Source: DASZWJ01 sp963813895
GTDB taxonomy: Bacteria; Pseudomonadota; Gammaproteobacteria; JAURND01
Direction of reading: 5' to 3'
Length of the DNA stretch: 64,000 nt
NCBI GenBank assembly: GCA_963813895.1
Contig: CAWFAS010000001.1
Coordinates: forward strand, 372,001 to 436,000
Within the stretch, counting starts at the first letter, position 1; each line of letters opens with the position of its first letter. Positions 53,268 through 61,346 of this stretch are shown here, one piece after another. Below the pieces are notes generated by a model. It worked only from the letters and a program-made list of their open reading frames with translations. It was not told where the DNA came from and ran no database searches. A program made the translations under genes and the position numbers.

Positions 53268-54125
53268 CTAACAAAAATTTTCAATTTTTTCATAACAAAT
53301 TATTTCGCCAGTTTTTCTTAAGTCTTCAACCTGCGTGGATAACTGCAATAATTCTTCATGAGTAATGACATAGCTGGGCTTATACCGTGCATCCACGTAT
53401 GCTTTTTTAAGTAACTTGAATAATCTTTTGCTTTCCATGGTTTCTAATGGGAATACATGTACTAAACGCCCATCAACAGAGTTAACCAGCTTTCTTAAAA
53501 TATACAAATCATGAGTATTAGGTTTATAACGTGTAAATACTAACAAAATTCCACTTAACAATCTTTCTGTAACTTGATGTAATTCAAAAGCAGCCTTACT
53601 GTAACTGCCCCTCTGAAAATCGTACTGAAATCCTATCCAAAACTCGTTCGCGCTGTTAAACCAATAATTAAAATCTTCTTGAGCTAACTTTTTCCGCTCT
53701 GATGGTAATAGCTCTCGTGCCTCTTTTAACTCAAACTGGTTAGAATTAAATAATAGGATGCCTTCCTTCTTAATATCTGTGAAAAAATATTGAGCCTTAC
53801 TTAAGCGTCTATTTACAAAATCAATATCATGCACAATAACGGATGCAGGCGTTCTAATACCTTCATCTTTTTCAATTCTATCTTCTATATCACGCTCAAG
53901 TTTTGTTTGAGCCGATTCGCTCTGCGTCTTAATAACAACTAAAATATCAAAATCACTCTGATATCGGTAATGGTCTTCATCGTATTTATCTTCTACCCAT
54001 TCATTACGCGCATAACTACCAAACAAAATGATCATCTCAGGTATAAAAATTTCGGTAATAATTCTTATTATATTAGTAATTTCTATTTGTTTATTGAGAG
54101 GCAAATAATCTACGCTAGTTTTCAT
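53268..54125 (-). CDS. MNT-HEPN fusion: nucleotidyltransferase plus HEPN domain
   Basis: 285 residues. N-terminal minimal nucleotidyltransferase with ILFGSYARNEW and QSDFDILVVI (the GSxxRxx and DxD metal-binding motifs) at about 35-87. The C-terminal half (about 150-275) is helical with ELHQVTERLLSGILL and KKAYVDARYKPSYVITHEEL, resembling HEPN domains. Separate MNT and HEPN genes commonly form toxin-antitoxin pairs where the HEPN is a toxic RNase; single-chain versions also exist as mobile accessory genes. It may be a self-contained defence or toxin module; the RNase residues of HEPN (R-x4-6-H) are not clearly seen. Confidence 0.75.
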   Translation of the reverse strand: MKTSVDYLPLNKQIEITNIIRIITEIFIPEMIILFGSYARNEWVEDKYDEDHYRYQSDFDILVVIKTQSESAQTKLERDIEDRIEKDEGIRTPASVIVHDIDFVNRRLSKAQYFFTDIKKEGILLFNSNQFELKEARELLPSERKKLAQEDFNYWFNSANEFWIGFQYDFQRGSYSKAAFELHQVTERLLSGILLVFTRYKPNTHDLYILRKLVNSVDGRLVHVFPLETMESKRLFKLLKKAYVDARYKPSYVITHEELLQLSTQVEDLRKTGEIICYEKIENFC

Positions 54126-54354
54126 TTGAACCTCTCACTGCTATATTGGAAAAAAGTGTTATCCTGAGTTAATCACCATGGCTCGTTTTGATCTAAAAGA
54201 ATTAGCTTTTCTTCAAAAGGAATCTTAAAGTGTGTGAGGGTCAACCAGGCGCGAAGTGACCAGGAAGAATAATTTTTATTGGCGATGGCAAGTTGAAAAT
54301 GGTTCACGATGATTTACTCAAGATATAAAGTTTAAATTTTTGTGACGATAGCTC

Positions 54355-54897
54355 CTAACCTTTTTCAGGGAAAGGATTAATTGCCCCGATTACTCCGCAA
54401 GCTATATTGCTGCCGGAATTGCCAGTTGGTTGAGTATGCAGATCATCGGCGCCGGACTGTATGATCACGCTACGACCTAGAATGCTATCGGCTCCATTTA
54501 ATTGAATATCATTGCTTACCCATTCGTAATGCGCTTTGCCACTTGCATCCGCCACGATATTACCTAAATCACCGACATGATGGTGTGAGTCGTTTGGAGC
54601 GCCGTGAGGTTCTTTTAATGGATTAAAATGGCCGCCGGCAGAACTGAGGTCCGATACACTGCAGATGCCCCATTCATGGATATTGATGCCATGTTTACCG
54701 GGGGATAGTCCGGTTACGTCAGCAACTACTTTGACGCCATCGGCAAATTGATAAAATGTTACGGTACCCGTGATTTGGCTATTTTTAGTGGCGGTTAATA
54801 CGGCCTGGGCTCGAGTGATCGTGGGAGTCGCAACAGCCAAACTGCTGGTTGTCAGAAAAATTATAACAACACCTAATAATTTCATAATATTTTTCAT
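54355..54897 (-). CDS. Cu/Zn SOD-like protein missing two copper ligands
   Basis: 180 residues with signal peptide (about 1-23). The Cu/Zn-SOD fold is clear: SSAGGHFNPLKEPHGAPNDS, HHHVGDLGNIVADASGKA, TQPTGNSGSNIACGVIG. The zinc ligands His90, His98, His107 and Asp110 are present, and so are the structural Cys78 and Cys167. But two copper ligands are changed: HGINIHEWG has Asn72 where His46 of the classical numbering belongs, and GRSVIIQSGADD has Gln147 instead of His120. Only His74 and His90 remain. It is therefore probably not a working dismutase. It starts 29 bases after the FAD oxidase gene on the same strand. Confidence 0.88.
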   Translation of the reverse strand: MKNIMKLLGVVIIFLTTSSLAVATPTITRAQAVLTATKNSQITGTVTFYQFADGVKVVADVTGLSPGKHGINIHEWGICSVSDLSSAGGHFNPLKEPHGAPNDSHHHVGDLGNIVADASGKAHYEWVSNDIQLNGADSILGRSVIIQSGADDLHTQPTGNSGSNIACGVIGAINPFPEKG

Positions 54898-54926
54898 GAT
54901 AAATCTCCTGGGTTTCTGAAACCATT

Positions 54927-56321
54927 TTAATCATTCAGTATGAATGTGGGTGCTTCTGAGCTGCTTGGTAATACATTGTGATTTCGCTTAAAAAGGTTAT
55001 CCGGATCATAAAAAGATTTTACGTTGATTATTTTCGTCACTGTATTATCAAGAAGATTTTGAACCGCTCTTTGATCATCTGCTGGAGTATAATTTAGATA
55101 GGTAGCAGATAATCCGAGTGGATCTATTGCATCAAAACTCTTCCGCACCCAGCTAATATAAGTCTGATCCGTTTCATGGTCTTCCCATCGAGCAGAAATT
55201 AAAATACCAAAATTAGTATGTCTTAGTGGAAACGCAGAAGTTGTCTGATTATACGTCTTAAATGCTCCGTGTAAATGCTCTATCAGAATAGTGCACTCAC
55301 CTAAAGGCGCTTTTTCAAACCAATGACATATAGTTTTTATTATTTCTGGGGTAAAAGTTTTTATATAAGCGGCTTTCCAATAACCTCTTTTTGGAGCAGC
55401 AAGGATGTGGTCGAATTCACTTTGCCACGCAGGAAATTTCCATTCTTTGACATTTGACCAGCTTATAAATGCAGACAAAGCCAGTAAGCTCCCTACATCT
55501 TGTTCAGTACCATTTGAGCAACAAAAGTCAATCCTTAGAGAGGGGCCACCCACTTTATTTCTTAAAAAAACAGGAGCAATTGTCATGGTTTGGGGGCATT
55601 TTTCTACGAGGTATTGACTCAACTTACTCATGACGCCGGCAGCATTTTCCCAAGCAACTTCGCCCATGCCGCAGATCACTTTAGGAAGTTTATGTAACTT
55701 ATATCTAAAATTCAGCACTATTCCAAAATTACCGCCGCCTCCTTTCAGCGCCCATAACAAATCTTTATGTTCAGCATCTTCTGCTTTTACGAGTCGACCA
55801 TCAGCCAACAATACATCTGCGCCATAAAGCTGATCGCAGGTAAGACCATAATTGCCAATTAGCCAGCCTATTCCCCCTCCCAGTGTTAAACCCGCTACGC
55901 CAGTTGCACTAACAGTTCCAGTGGGTATTACGTATCCATTATTACAAAGTACTCGATCTATATCGGCTAAACAGGCGCCGGGCGAAACAGAGGCGATGTT
56001 TTTTTCTGCATCAATCCTAATCTCTTTAAAAGGGGAAAAGTCGATTACAATACCATCATTGCACGTTCCAAAGCCGCCTATGTGATGCCCTCCGCCACGG
56101 ATGGCGAGTACAATATCATTTTCAAATGCAAACTGAATAACAACTCGCAAGTGATCAATATTCAACGTTCGAACAATTAACCCGGGGTAGTAATCATGCA
56201 TACGATTATAAATTAATCGCGCAACAGGGTATCTTGAATCGGATGGGGTTATCAAATCAACGTCTGGTTTATTTGATAGCAATTGCATTAAAGAATCAAA
56301 GCAATATCTACTTTTTTTCAT
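54927..56321 (-). CDS. Covalent-flavin oxidase, BBE/6-hydroxynicotine oxidase type
   Basis: 464 residues from ATG at 56321 (AGG just upstream); the longer frame to 56369 adds 16 residues. FAD-binding PCMH domain with VLAIRGGGHHIGGFG, in which the His forms the 8-alpha-histidyl flavin bond, and TGTVSATGVAGLTLGGGIGW, which lacks the Cys used by bicovalent members. BBE substrate domain follows and the C-terminal FKRNHNVLPSS is typical. Such enzymes oxidise amines or alcohols and release peroxide. The substrate is unknown. Its start overlaps the dehydrogenase gene end, so the two are in one operon with the MppP-like gene. Confidence 0.88.
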   Translation of the reverse strand: MKKSRYCFDSLMQLLSNKPDVDLITPSDSRYPVARLIYNRMHDYYPGLIVRTLNIDHLRVVIQFAFENDIVLAIRGGGHHIGGFGTCNDGIVIDFSPFKEIRIDAEKNIASVSPGACLADIDRVLCNNGYVIPTGTVSATGVAGLTLGGGIGWLIGNYGLTCDQLYGADVLLADGRLVKAEDAEHKDLLWALKGGGGNFGIVLNFRYKLHKLPKVICGMGEVAWENAAGVMSKLSQYLVEKCPQTMTIAPVFLRNKVGGPSLRIDFCCSNGTEQDVGSLLALSAFISWSNVKEWKFPAWQSEFDHILAAPKRGYWKAAYIKTFTPEIIKTICHWFEKAPLGECTILIEHLHGAFKTYNQTTSAFPLRHTNFGILISARWEDHETDQTYISWVRKSFDAIDPLGLSATYLNYTPADDQRAVQNLLDNTVTKIINVKSFYDPDNLFKRNHNVLPSSSEAPTFILND

Positions 56322-57267
56322 TAACCTGCTCACTAAAAAAGTGAATGACATTGTTGATCGCCATGTCAACCATCCGACACCAACTCTGTGTTGTTTTTGC
56401 AGCCGTATGGGGTGTTACAACAAATTGACTATCTGGCAAAGAAAGAAAATGGAATGGGTCTTCTAATACATTTGGCAATGGTTCAATGTAGTAGCCATCC
56501 AAAGCTACGGAGGCAATTTTGCCATTATCAATATACTTTTTTAAGGCAAAAGGTTCTATTAATCGTGCTCCTGCTGTGTTAATGATAACAACCCCTTCTT
56601 TCATGGTTTTTAAAAGTGATTCATTTAAAAAATATTCTGTTTCAGCGTTAGTAGGCAAAGACAAGATGACTACATCAGATGAAGAAATTAGTGTGTCTAG
56701 GGGAACATGGGTAATATTAAGTTCTGTCTCTAAATTTTTTTTAGGCACTCTGCTAGTGTAAATAACTTCACTGCCAAAAGCATGGCGTAATATTTTCGCA
56801 ACCCGTGATCCTATTTCTCCCATCCCAACAATACCGACTCTTAAAGATGATAGTTCCTCAGTGCGACAAGGTGAAACACAAGAGTTTTTTACTTGCCAAT
56901 TTTGTTCAAAAAGCTTCCTTTTAATACCTATCAAAAGCCCGATGGTATGCTCAGCCACGGCAGGAGCCATGACGGCTGGAGTATTTTTAATGGTAATATT
57001 ATATTTTTTTGCCGCCGCTTCATTTATAAAAGAAGTGTATCCCGTCCCAACAAATGAAACGACCCGTAATTTGGCTGCGGTTTGTAATTCTGCTTCATTA
57101 AGTTTCTCATCACCGCCAAGTACATAGGCATCATAATGCGGTAAAATCTCTTGAAGCTGTTGAGAACTCAGATCTTCTATTTTATGAGTGACATTAAATC
57201 CGGCAGCATGCAAATTAGTTAAATGCTGTTGACTATATCCATTGCCCGTAAGAATTATATTTAACAT
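56308..57267 (-). CDS. D-2-hydroxyacid dehydrogenase family protein
   Basis: 319 residues. NAD(P)-binding Rossmann motif RVGIVGMGEIGSRVAKIL, catalytic Glu262 in DGYYIEPLPN and His287 in TPHTAAKT. The segment IINTAGARLIE has Gly233 where the family Arg (N-x-x-R-G) normally lies and Arg235 two positions later, so catalysis may be altered. It normally would reduce a 2-keto acid to a D-2-hydroxy acid. GAGGTG precedes the ATG; it starts 14 bases after the MppP-like gene and is followed by the oxidase with overlap. Confidence 0.88.
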   Translation of the reverse strand: MLNIILTGNGYSQQHLTNLHAAGFNVTHKIEDLSSQQLQEILPHYDAYVLGGDEKLNEAELQTAAKLRVVSFVGTGYTSFINEAAAKKYNITIKNTPAVMAPAVAEHTIGLLIGIKRKLFEQNWQVKNSCVSPCRTEELSSLRVGIVGMGEIGSRVAKILRHAFGSEVIYTSRVPKKNLETELNITHVPLDTLISSSDVVILSLPTNAETEYFLNESLLKTMKEGVVIINTAGARLIEPFALKKYIDNGKIASVALDGYYIEPLPNVLEDPFHFLSLPDSQFVVTPHTAAKTTQSWCRMVDMAINNVIHFFSEQVNEKK

Positions 57268-57281
57268 TTTTTCACCTCAGA

Positions 57282-58472
57282 TTATTCAGTGGTCATCGCC
57301 AATCCTTCTTCGACATCAGTGAAGGCGGAATTTTTTTGACAATAAGTTTGCAAAATGCGTAATCCTGCCAAAAATATTTTTTGCGGTTTCATTAAACTGA
57401 TGCGAATATTTTGCTGGTGATCGCTAAGATTTGATGAATTCCAGTAAAATTGTCTTCCAGGTAAAATAGCCAAACCCAGTTCTTTAAGCTCCTGGCAAAC
57501 ATGCAAATCATTTTTTTTATTGGTGTTACATTTAAGCCACTCAACCGGAAGATTTGAATTGATTGAGAATTTAGAAACGGAAAGGGTGGAATTTTTTATT
57601 GCTTTCCTTAGCAAAGATCGCCTAGCATCTACTAAATCCCAGATAGGCTCGCGTAATTCAATTTTAGTTGTTTCATCAAAGAAGGCTGCTAATATTGACA
57701 AGGAAAAATTAGAAACACACAAGTAAACCTCATTGTATATTTCAGTAAATAATTTTGCCATATCTTCTGAGAAATAAACTAAGCTTGCTTTTAAATCTTG
57801 TGTGGGCCAGGTTTTACCGGTGTCTTCAAATGCTATAAAACGCACTGAAGAATTAATTAAAATAGCATAATCATCCATAAAATTCCTTCTATATAAGCGG
57901 AAGGAATTATCCATAAGAAGGAGAACACCGTTTTTTTCACAAAAGGTAACAATATTCTTAAAAGCATTTTCACTTAAATATAAGCCAGTTGGATTGTTAG
58001 GGTTGACCAAAAACAATGCCCCATAATCTTTTAAAGAAGGAATGAGATAATCTAGTTCATTAGATTCTGCGGCAGCAAATAATTTAGCGTCATTATCAGC
58101 GCTAAGATTTACTCCACGACGTCTGAGTAGTAAAGCAAGATTATCAAAAGCCGGCTCTATTAAAACTGTTTTAAGTTGTAAACAATTTAGAACTGCAGCA
58201 ATTAAATCAATAGAATTAGATGCAGTGGGACAAATTTTAAAATTTTTAAAATTTGCCAGCGCAGCTGATTGAATAAGTGAAGAAAAACTTAAACTAAACT
58301 GTCGTTCAACTTCGGGAATGGGTTGACTTGCCGCGTGCTGCCAAATTTCCGGTAACGTTTGGATTATTTTATGATAGCAGGGATGTAAATCTTGGTAAGC
58401 GTGACCATCAGCGAGACAAAATTGACTTTGTAAACCATCAATTTCAAAATCCGTAAGGGTTTTGTCTAACAT
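57282..58472 (-). CDS. MppP/RohP/Ind4-family PLP-dependent arginine oxidase-like enzyme
   Basis: 396 residues from ATG at 58472 with a consensus AGGAGG seven bases upstream. It is a fold-type I PLP protein but resembles the PLP-dependent L-arginine oxidases (MppP, RohP, Ind4) more than ordinary aminotransferases: LADGHAYQDLHP near the N-terminus (Asp22, His24 match the catalytic ADGH of MppP), IEPAFDNLALLLRRRG, NPNNPTG, and EDTGKTWPTQDLKASL with Lys220 as the likely PLP lysine, then YNEVYLCVSNFSL. Known members use oxygen to make 4-hydroxy-2-ketoarginine, 2-ketoarginine or dehydroarginine. Similarity was judged from memory; an ordinary aminotransferase of unknown substrate is the alternative. 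First gene of the minus-strand operon. Confidence 0.75.
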   Translation of the reverse strand: MLDKTLTDFEIDGLQSQFCLADGHAYQDLHPCYHKIIQTLPEIWQHAASQPIPEVERQFSLSFSSLIQSAALANFKNFKICPTASNSIDLIAAVLNCLQLKTVLIEPAFDNLALLLRRRGVNLSADNDAKLFAAAESNELDYLIPSLKDYGALFLVNPNNPTGLYLSENAFKNIVTFCEKNGVLLLMDNSFRLYRRNFMDDYAILINSSVRFIAFEDTGKTWPTQDLKASLVYFSEDMAKLFTEIYNEVYLCVSNFSLSILAAFFDETTKIELREPIWDLVDARRSLLRKAIKNSTLSVSKFSINSNLPVEWLKCNTNKKNDLHVCQELKELGLAILPGRQFYWNSSNLSDHQQNIRISLMKPQKIFLAGLRILQTYCQKNSAFTDVEEGLAMTTE

Positions 58473-58665
58473 GTTTATTCCTCCTGAAAATTCCAAGAAA
58501 TACAGTATATTTATCTTGCACTTCAATGGAATAGCATAATTTTTTATTTGAATTGAAAAATACAGCGTAAAAAATTTTTAAAGTTTGGCAATTATGTGCA
58601 GATGGCTGGCAAGAGTCAATATATTATGTGATACAATTAACGAAATTTAAGCGGGAAAGTACAAT

Positions 58666-60198
58666 ATGCAAATTCATTTTGAAAAAATAGCTTTTGGTTA
58701 TAGTGAAATTCTTTTTAAGGATGTAACTTTAACTATCAGAAATAATGATCGAATTGGAATTGTTGGTAACAACGGTAGCGGAAAATCGACCCTCTTAAAA
58801 TGTATTGCTGGCTTAATTGAGCCGCTGGAAGGAAGAATCAGCAGCCCCAAAGGATCACAATTTGGTGTCATGGAACAAGATATGCCAGAAAAATTTAATG
58901 ACATGAACCTACATGATGTTATTAGTGAGGCCATTCCCGTTGAAGAGAAGGGCTATATGCTATGGAAAGTTGATGCGACTCTGGATACATTTAAAGCACC
59001 CAACGCGATACGCAGAAAACCTGTCAAAGAATTGAGCGGAGGTTGGCAACGCTTAGCTTTAATCGCCCGCCTCGTTTTAAGTAATCCTGACGTCCTGTTG
59101 CTTGATGAACCGACTAATCACTTAGACATTGCAAAGATACTGGTATTAGAGCAATGGTTAAATGAACAAGTGTATGATATTCCGCTGATTAGTATTAGTC
59201 ACGATCGATCTTTTCTTGCCAACTGCACCCATAAAACTTTTTTTCTCCGCGGTACGGAGATTCGTGAATATAGTTATTCTTATAATCGTGCTAAAGATTT
59301 GTTAGCAGAAGATGATAATGCTTCTGTCGCCCGTAGAACCAGAGAATTAAAAGAAATTAATCGTCTCAAGCGTAGTGCCCATGAACTGCGACAAATTGGT
59401 GTCAATAATTACAGTGATGCTGCATTGAAAAAATCAGTGCAAATTGCAAAGCGCGCTGCGGGGATTGAGACTCAGTTAACTAACATACATTGTGAAACTA
59501 AGCGTTCAATAAAGCTGAGTAATAGAGGCATTAAGACCAACAAATTAATTGAACTTAAAGATATTACAATTCGTTCACCCGATGGCGCCATTCTTTTTTG
59601 TATAGATCAACTTTATATTACGCAAGGCGAGCGACTCATTATTTTTGGTACCAATGGAAGCGGGAAATCACAATTCTTGAAGTTCCTTCAGAAAGCCATC
59701 AGTGATGTTGAAATTGCCAGAACAAATGGGGCGATAATTACCCCCAGTGTAAAATTAGGATACATCGACCAACATTTGTCCCATTTGCCGTTAGACAAAA
59801 CGTTGCATGATTACTTCAATGAAGAAATACCCTTGGGCGATCAAAAAATAACGAGCACGTTAGTGGGTGCTGGCTTCCCGGTTTCTATTCAGCGAACCAA
59901 GCTGAGGCTGCTGAGTCATGGGCAGCGTGCGCGCGTTGCTTTTCTAATGTTACATCTTATACAACCCAATCTTTATGTGATGGATGAGCCGACTAATCAT
60001 TTGGACATTGCAGGGCAAGAACAGTTGGAAGCTGAAATTTTGGAACAGGAAGCTACTACCATCATCGTGTCGCATGACCGATTTTTTACTCAGAATATCG
60101 GCACAAAGTTTTATGCAATCCGCAACAAAAAATTGATTATGATTGATAGTCCAGAAATTTTTTATAAACAAATTATGTCCGAAGGCTTCGATATTTAG
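58666..60198 (+). CDS. ABC-F family ATPase, two domains
   Basis: 510 residues, no membrane segments. First domain: GNNGSGKST, LSGGWQRLAL, LLLDEPTNHLD; second: GTNGSGKSQ, LSHGQRARVA, YVMDEPTNHLD; joined by a Lys/Arg-rich linker (about residues 200-300) as in ribosome-binding ABC-F factors. Members are either housekeeping translation factors (EttA, Uup, YheS) or ribosome-protection resistance proteins. The short 510-residue size and its divergent placement (193-base gap) next to a putative biosynthetic operon favour the second; this is inference. No toxin- or drug-specific feature is visible. Confidence 0.88.
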   Translation: MQIHFEKIAFGYSEILFKDVTLTIRNNDRIGIVGNNGSGKSTLLKCIAGLIEPLEGRISSPKGSQFGVMEQDMPEKFNDMNLHDVISEAIPVEEKGYMLWKVDATLDTFKAPNAIRRKPVKELSGGWQRLALIARLVLSNPDVLLLDEPTNHLDIAKILVLEQWLNEQVYDIPLISISHDRSFLANCTHKTFFLRGTEIREYSYSYNRAKDLLAEDDNASVARRTRELKEINRLKRSAHELRQIGVNNYSDAALKKSVQIAKRAAGIETQLTNIHCETKRSIKLSNRGIKTNKLIELKDITIRSPDGAILFCIDQLYITQGERLIIFGTNGSGKSQFLKFLQKAISDVEIARTNGAIITPSVKLGYIDQHLSHLPLDKTLHDYFNEEIPLGDQKITSTLVGAGFPVSIQRTKLRLLSHGQRARVAFLMLHLIQPNLYVMDEPTNHLDIAGQEQLEAEILEQEATTIIVSHDRFFTQNIGTKFYAIRNKKLIMIDSPEIFYKQIMSEGFDI

Positions 60199-60284
60199 CT
60201 ATTAGAATAGTCCAGCGATATAAAATGCGTCAAATATACATTTTAAGGTTGTAGATAAATCTCGCTTAATTTATAATCCCCAGC

Positions 60285-60374
60285 GGAAGAGTGGCTGAGT
60301 GGATTAAAGCGTTGGTTATCTAAACCAAAATACAGTTTTCTGTATCGTAAGTTCGAATCTTACCTCTTCCGCCA
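60285..60374 (+). tRNA. tRNA-Ser-like gene with aberrant anticodon loop (formal TCT)
   Basis: 90 bases, complete class II cloverleaf: acceptor GGAAGAG/CTCTTCC, D-arm GCT...AGC, anticodon stem TTGGT/ACCAA, long variable arm with six-pair stem ATACAG/CTGTAT and TTTT loop, T-arm GTAAG-TTCGAAT-CTTAC, discriminator G and encoded CCA, all as in tRNA-Ser. The seven-base anticodon loop reads TATCTAA: position 33 is A, not the nearly universal T, and positions 34-36 read TCT, which would decode AGA (arginine). By shape it derives from tRNA-Ser(GCT). Ser-tRNA synthetase recognises the long arm, not the anticodon, so it might still be charged with serine. It could also be a decayed gene. Confidence 0.8.
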
Positions 60375-60413
60375 TCTTAGGCTCTGTAACAAGCCTTACA
60401 CACAAAGGATATT

Positions 60414-61253
60414 ATGCTATCTAGACCCCCCGAGAAAAATCCTCTCTCAAGTTCTCCATCAGCTTCAGATGAAACGTTTAACAATAAGCTCGAAGCTAAA
60501 AATAGAAATGGAGTGTTCCCACCAGTAAAATTTAATCCAATCATGCCGGAATTTTATGTCTCTGATTTTCAGAAAAGTATTAATTTCTATACTAAAGTTT
60601 TGAGATTTAGAATTGAATATCAACGTCCGAGTGAAAACCCTAGATTTGCATTTTTATCTTATGGCGGATGTCAGTTAATGCTTCAACTGGAAGATGACGA
60701 CGAAGATTGGCATAACGGTAAAGCTGAATATCCATTTGGCAGAGGAATAAATTTCCAAATTGAAACAAATGAGGTGCAACGACTTATTGATAATCTGATA
60801 AATATACAACATCCATTGAAAAGGGGATTAAAGGATAGTTGGTATCAAGTAAAAGGCACGGTATATGGTTGTAGAGAATTTTTAGTTATGGATCCTGATG
60901 GATATTTACTGCGCTTTTCGCAACCTCTCTGGAGTTTACTATCCAAGGATGTTTTACATTTACACGATCACCTTGAATTAAGCGCTTCATCATTCTTGCC
61001 CCCCAAAATTAACTATCTAATTGCATCCTATGTGCATTCTTTGCCCGATCTGGATAAGATGCCAGACCAACAAAAAGAAAATCCACAGCGCACGCTGCAT
61101 GCTTTATATCAAGCAAAAGTTAGTCAAGAACAGGTTGTTACGGCATTAGTGAAAAATTCTTTTATTAATTCCCATGATCTGCAACATGCTCCAAAAGAAA
61201 AAAACATGAGCTCTGAAGAAGAGCAGCATAATCATCTAAGGTCGCGTCTCTAA
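60414..61253 (+). CDS. VOC-domain (bleomycin-resistance-like) protein with extensions
   Basis: 279 residues. A vicinal-oxygen-chelate fold at about 42-170: NPIMPEFYVSDFQKSINFYT, FRIEYQRPSENPRFAFLSYG, GINFQIETNEVQRLID, and EFLVMDPDGYLLRFSQPL. VOC proteins include glyoxalases, dioxygenases and drug-binding resistance proteins. Unlike the usual 120-130-residue forms, this one has a 40-residue Ser/Pro-rich N-terminal tail and a 100-residue C-terminal part ending EKNMSSEEEQHNHLRSRL, with an acidic Glu cluster. The start has AGGATATT upstream. It begins 40 bases after the tRNA-Ser-like gene. Confidence 0.75.
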   Translation: MLSRPPEKNPLSSSPSASDETFNNKLEAKNRNGVFPPVKFNPIMPEFYVSDFQKSINFYTKVLRFRIEYQRPSENPRFAFLSYGGCQLMLQLEDDDEDWHNGKAEYPFGRGINFQIETNEVQRLIDNLINIQHPLKRGLKDSWYQVKGTVYGCREFLVMDPDGYLLRFSQPLWSLLSKDVLHLHDHLELSASSFLPPKINYLIASYVHSLPDLDKMPDQQKENPQRTLHALYQAKVSQEQVVTALVKNSFINSHDLQHAPKEKNMSSEEEQHNHLRSRL

Positions 61254-61261
61254 TTAAGACG

Positions 61262-61327
61262 CCGAGCCGCGACCGTCAGGGAGCGTTTACGTTCTCCAGT
61301 AAACGCTCCCTGACGGTCGCGGCTCGG
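61262..61327. repeat. Palindromic repeat, family B copy 5
   Basis: CCGAGCCGCGACCGTCAGGG plus AGCGTTTAC and its complement around GTTCTCCAGT; a perfect match of the arms, with CAGG where the other copies have TAGG on both arms, i.e. a compensated change. Between convergent genes. Confidence 0.88.
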
Positions 61328-61346
61328 TTCAGGATGACAGCCGTAA

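Noticed and set aside
54170..54354. Remnant of an IS transposase (MARFDL-like start at 54178)
   Set aside because: Only 16 codons before a stop and the following sequence shows no transposase motif.
60305..60330. Amber-suppressor reading (CTA anticodon) of the odd tRNA
   Set aside because: Placing CTA at positions 34-36 breaks three pairs of the anticodon stem; TCT with intact TTGGT/ACCAA stem fits better.
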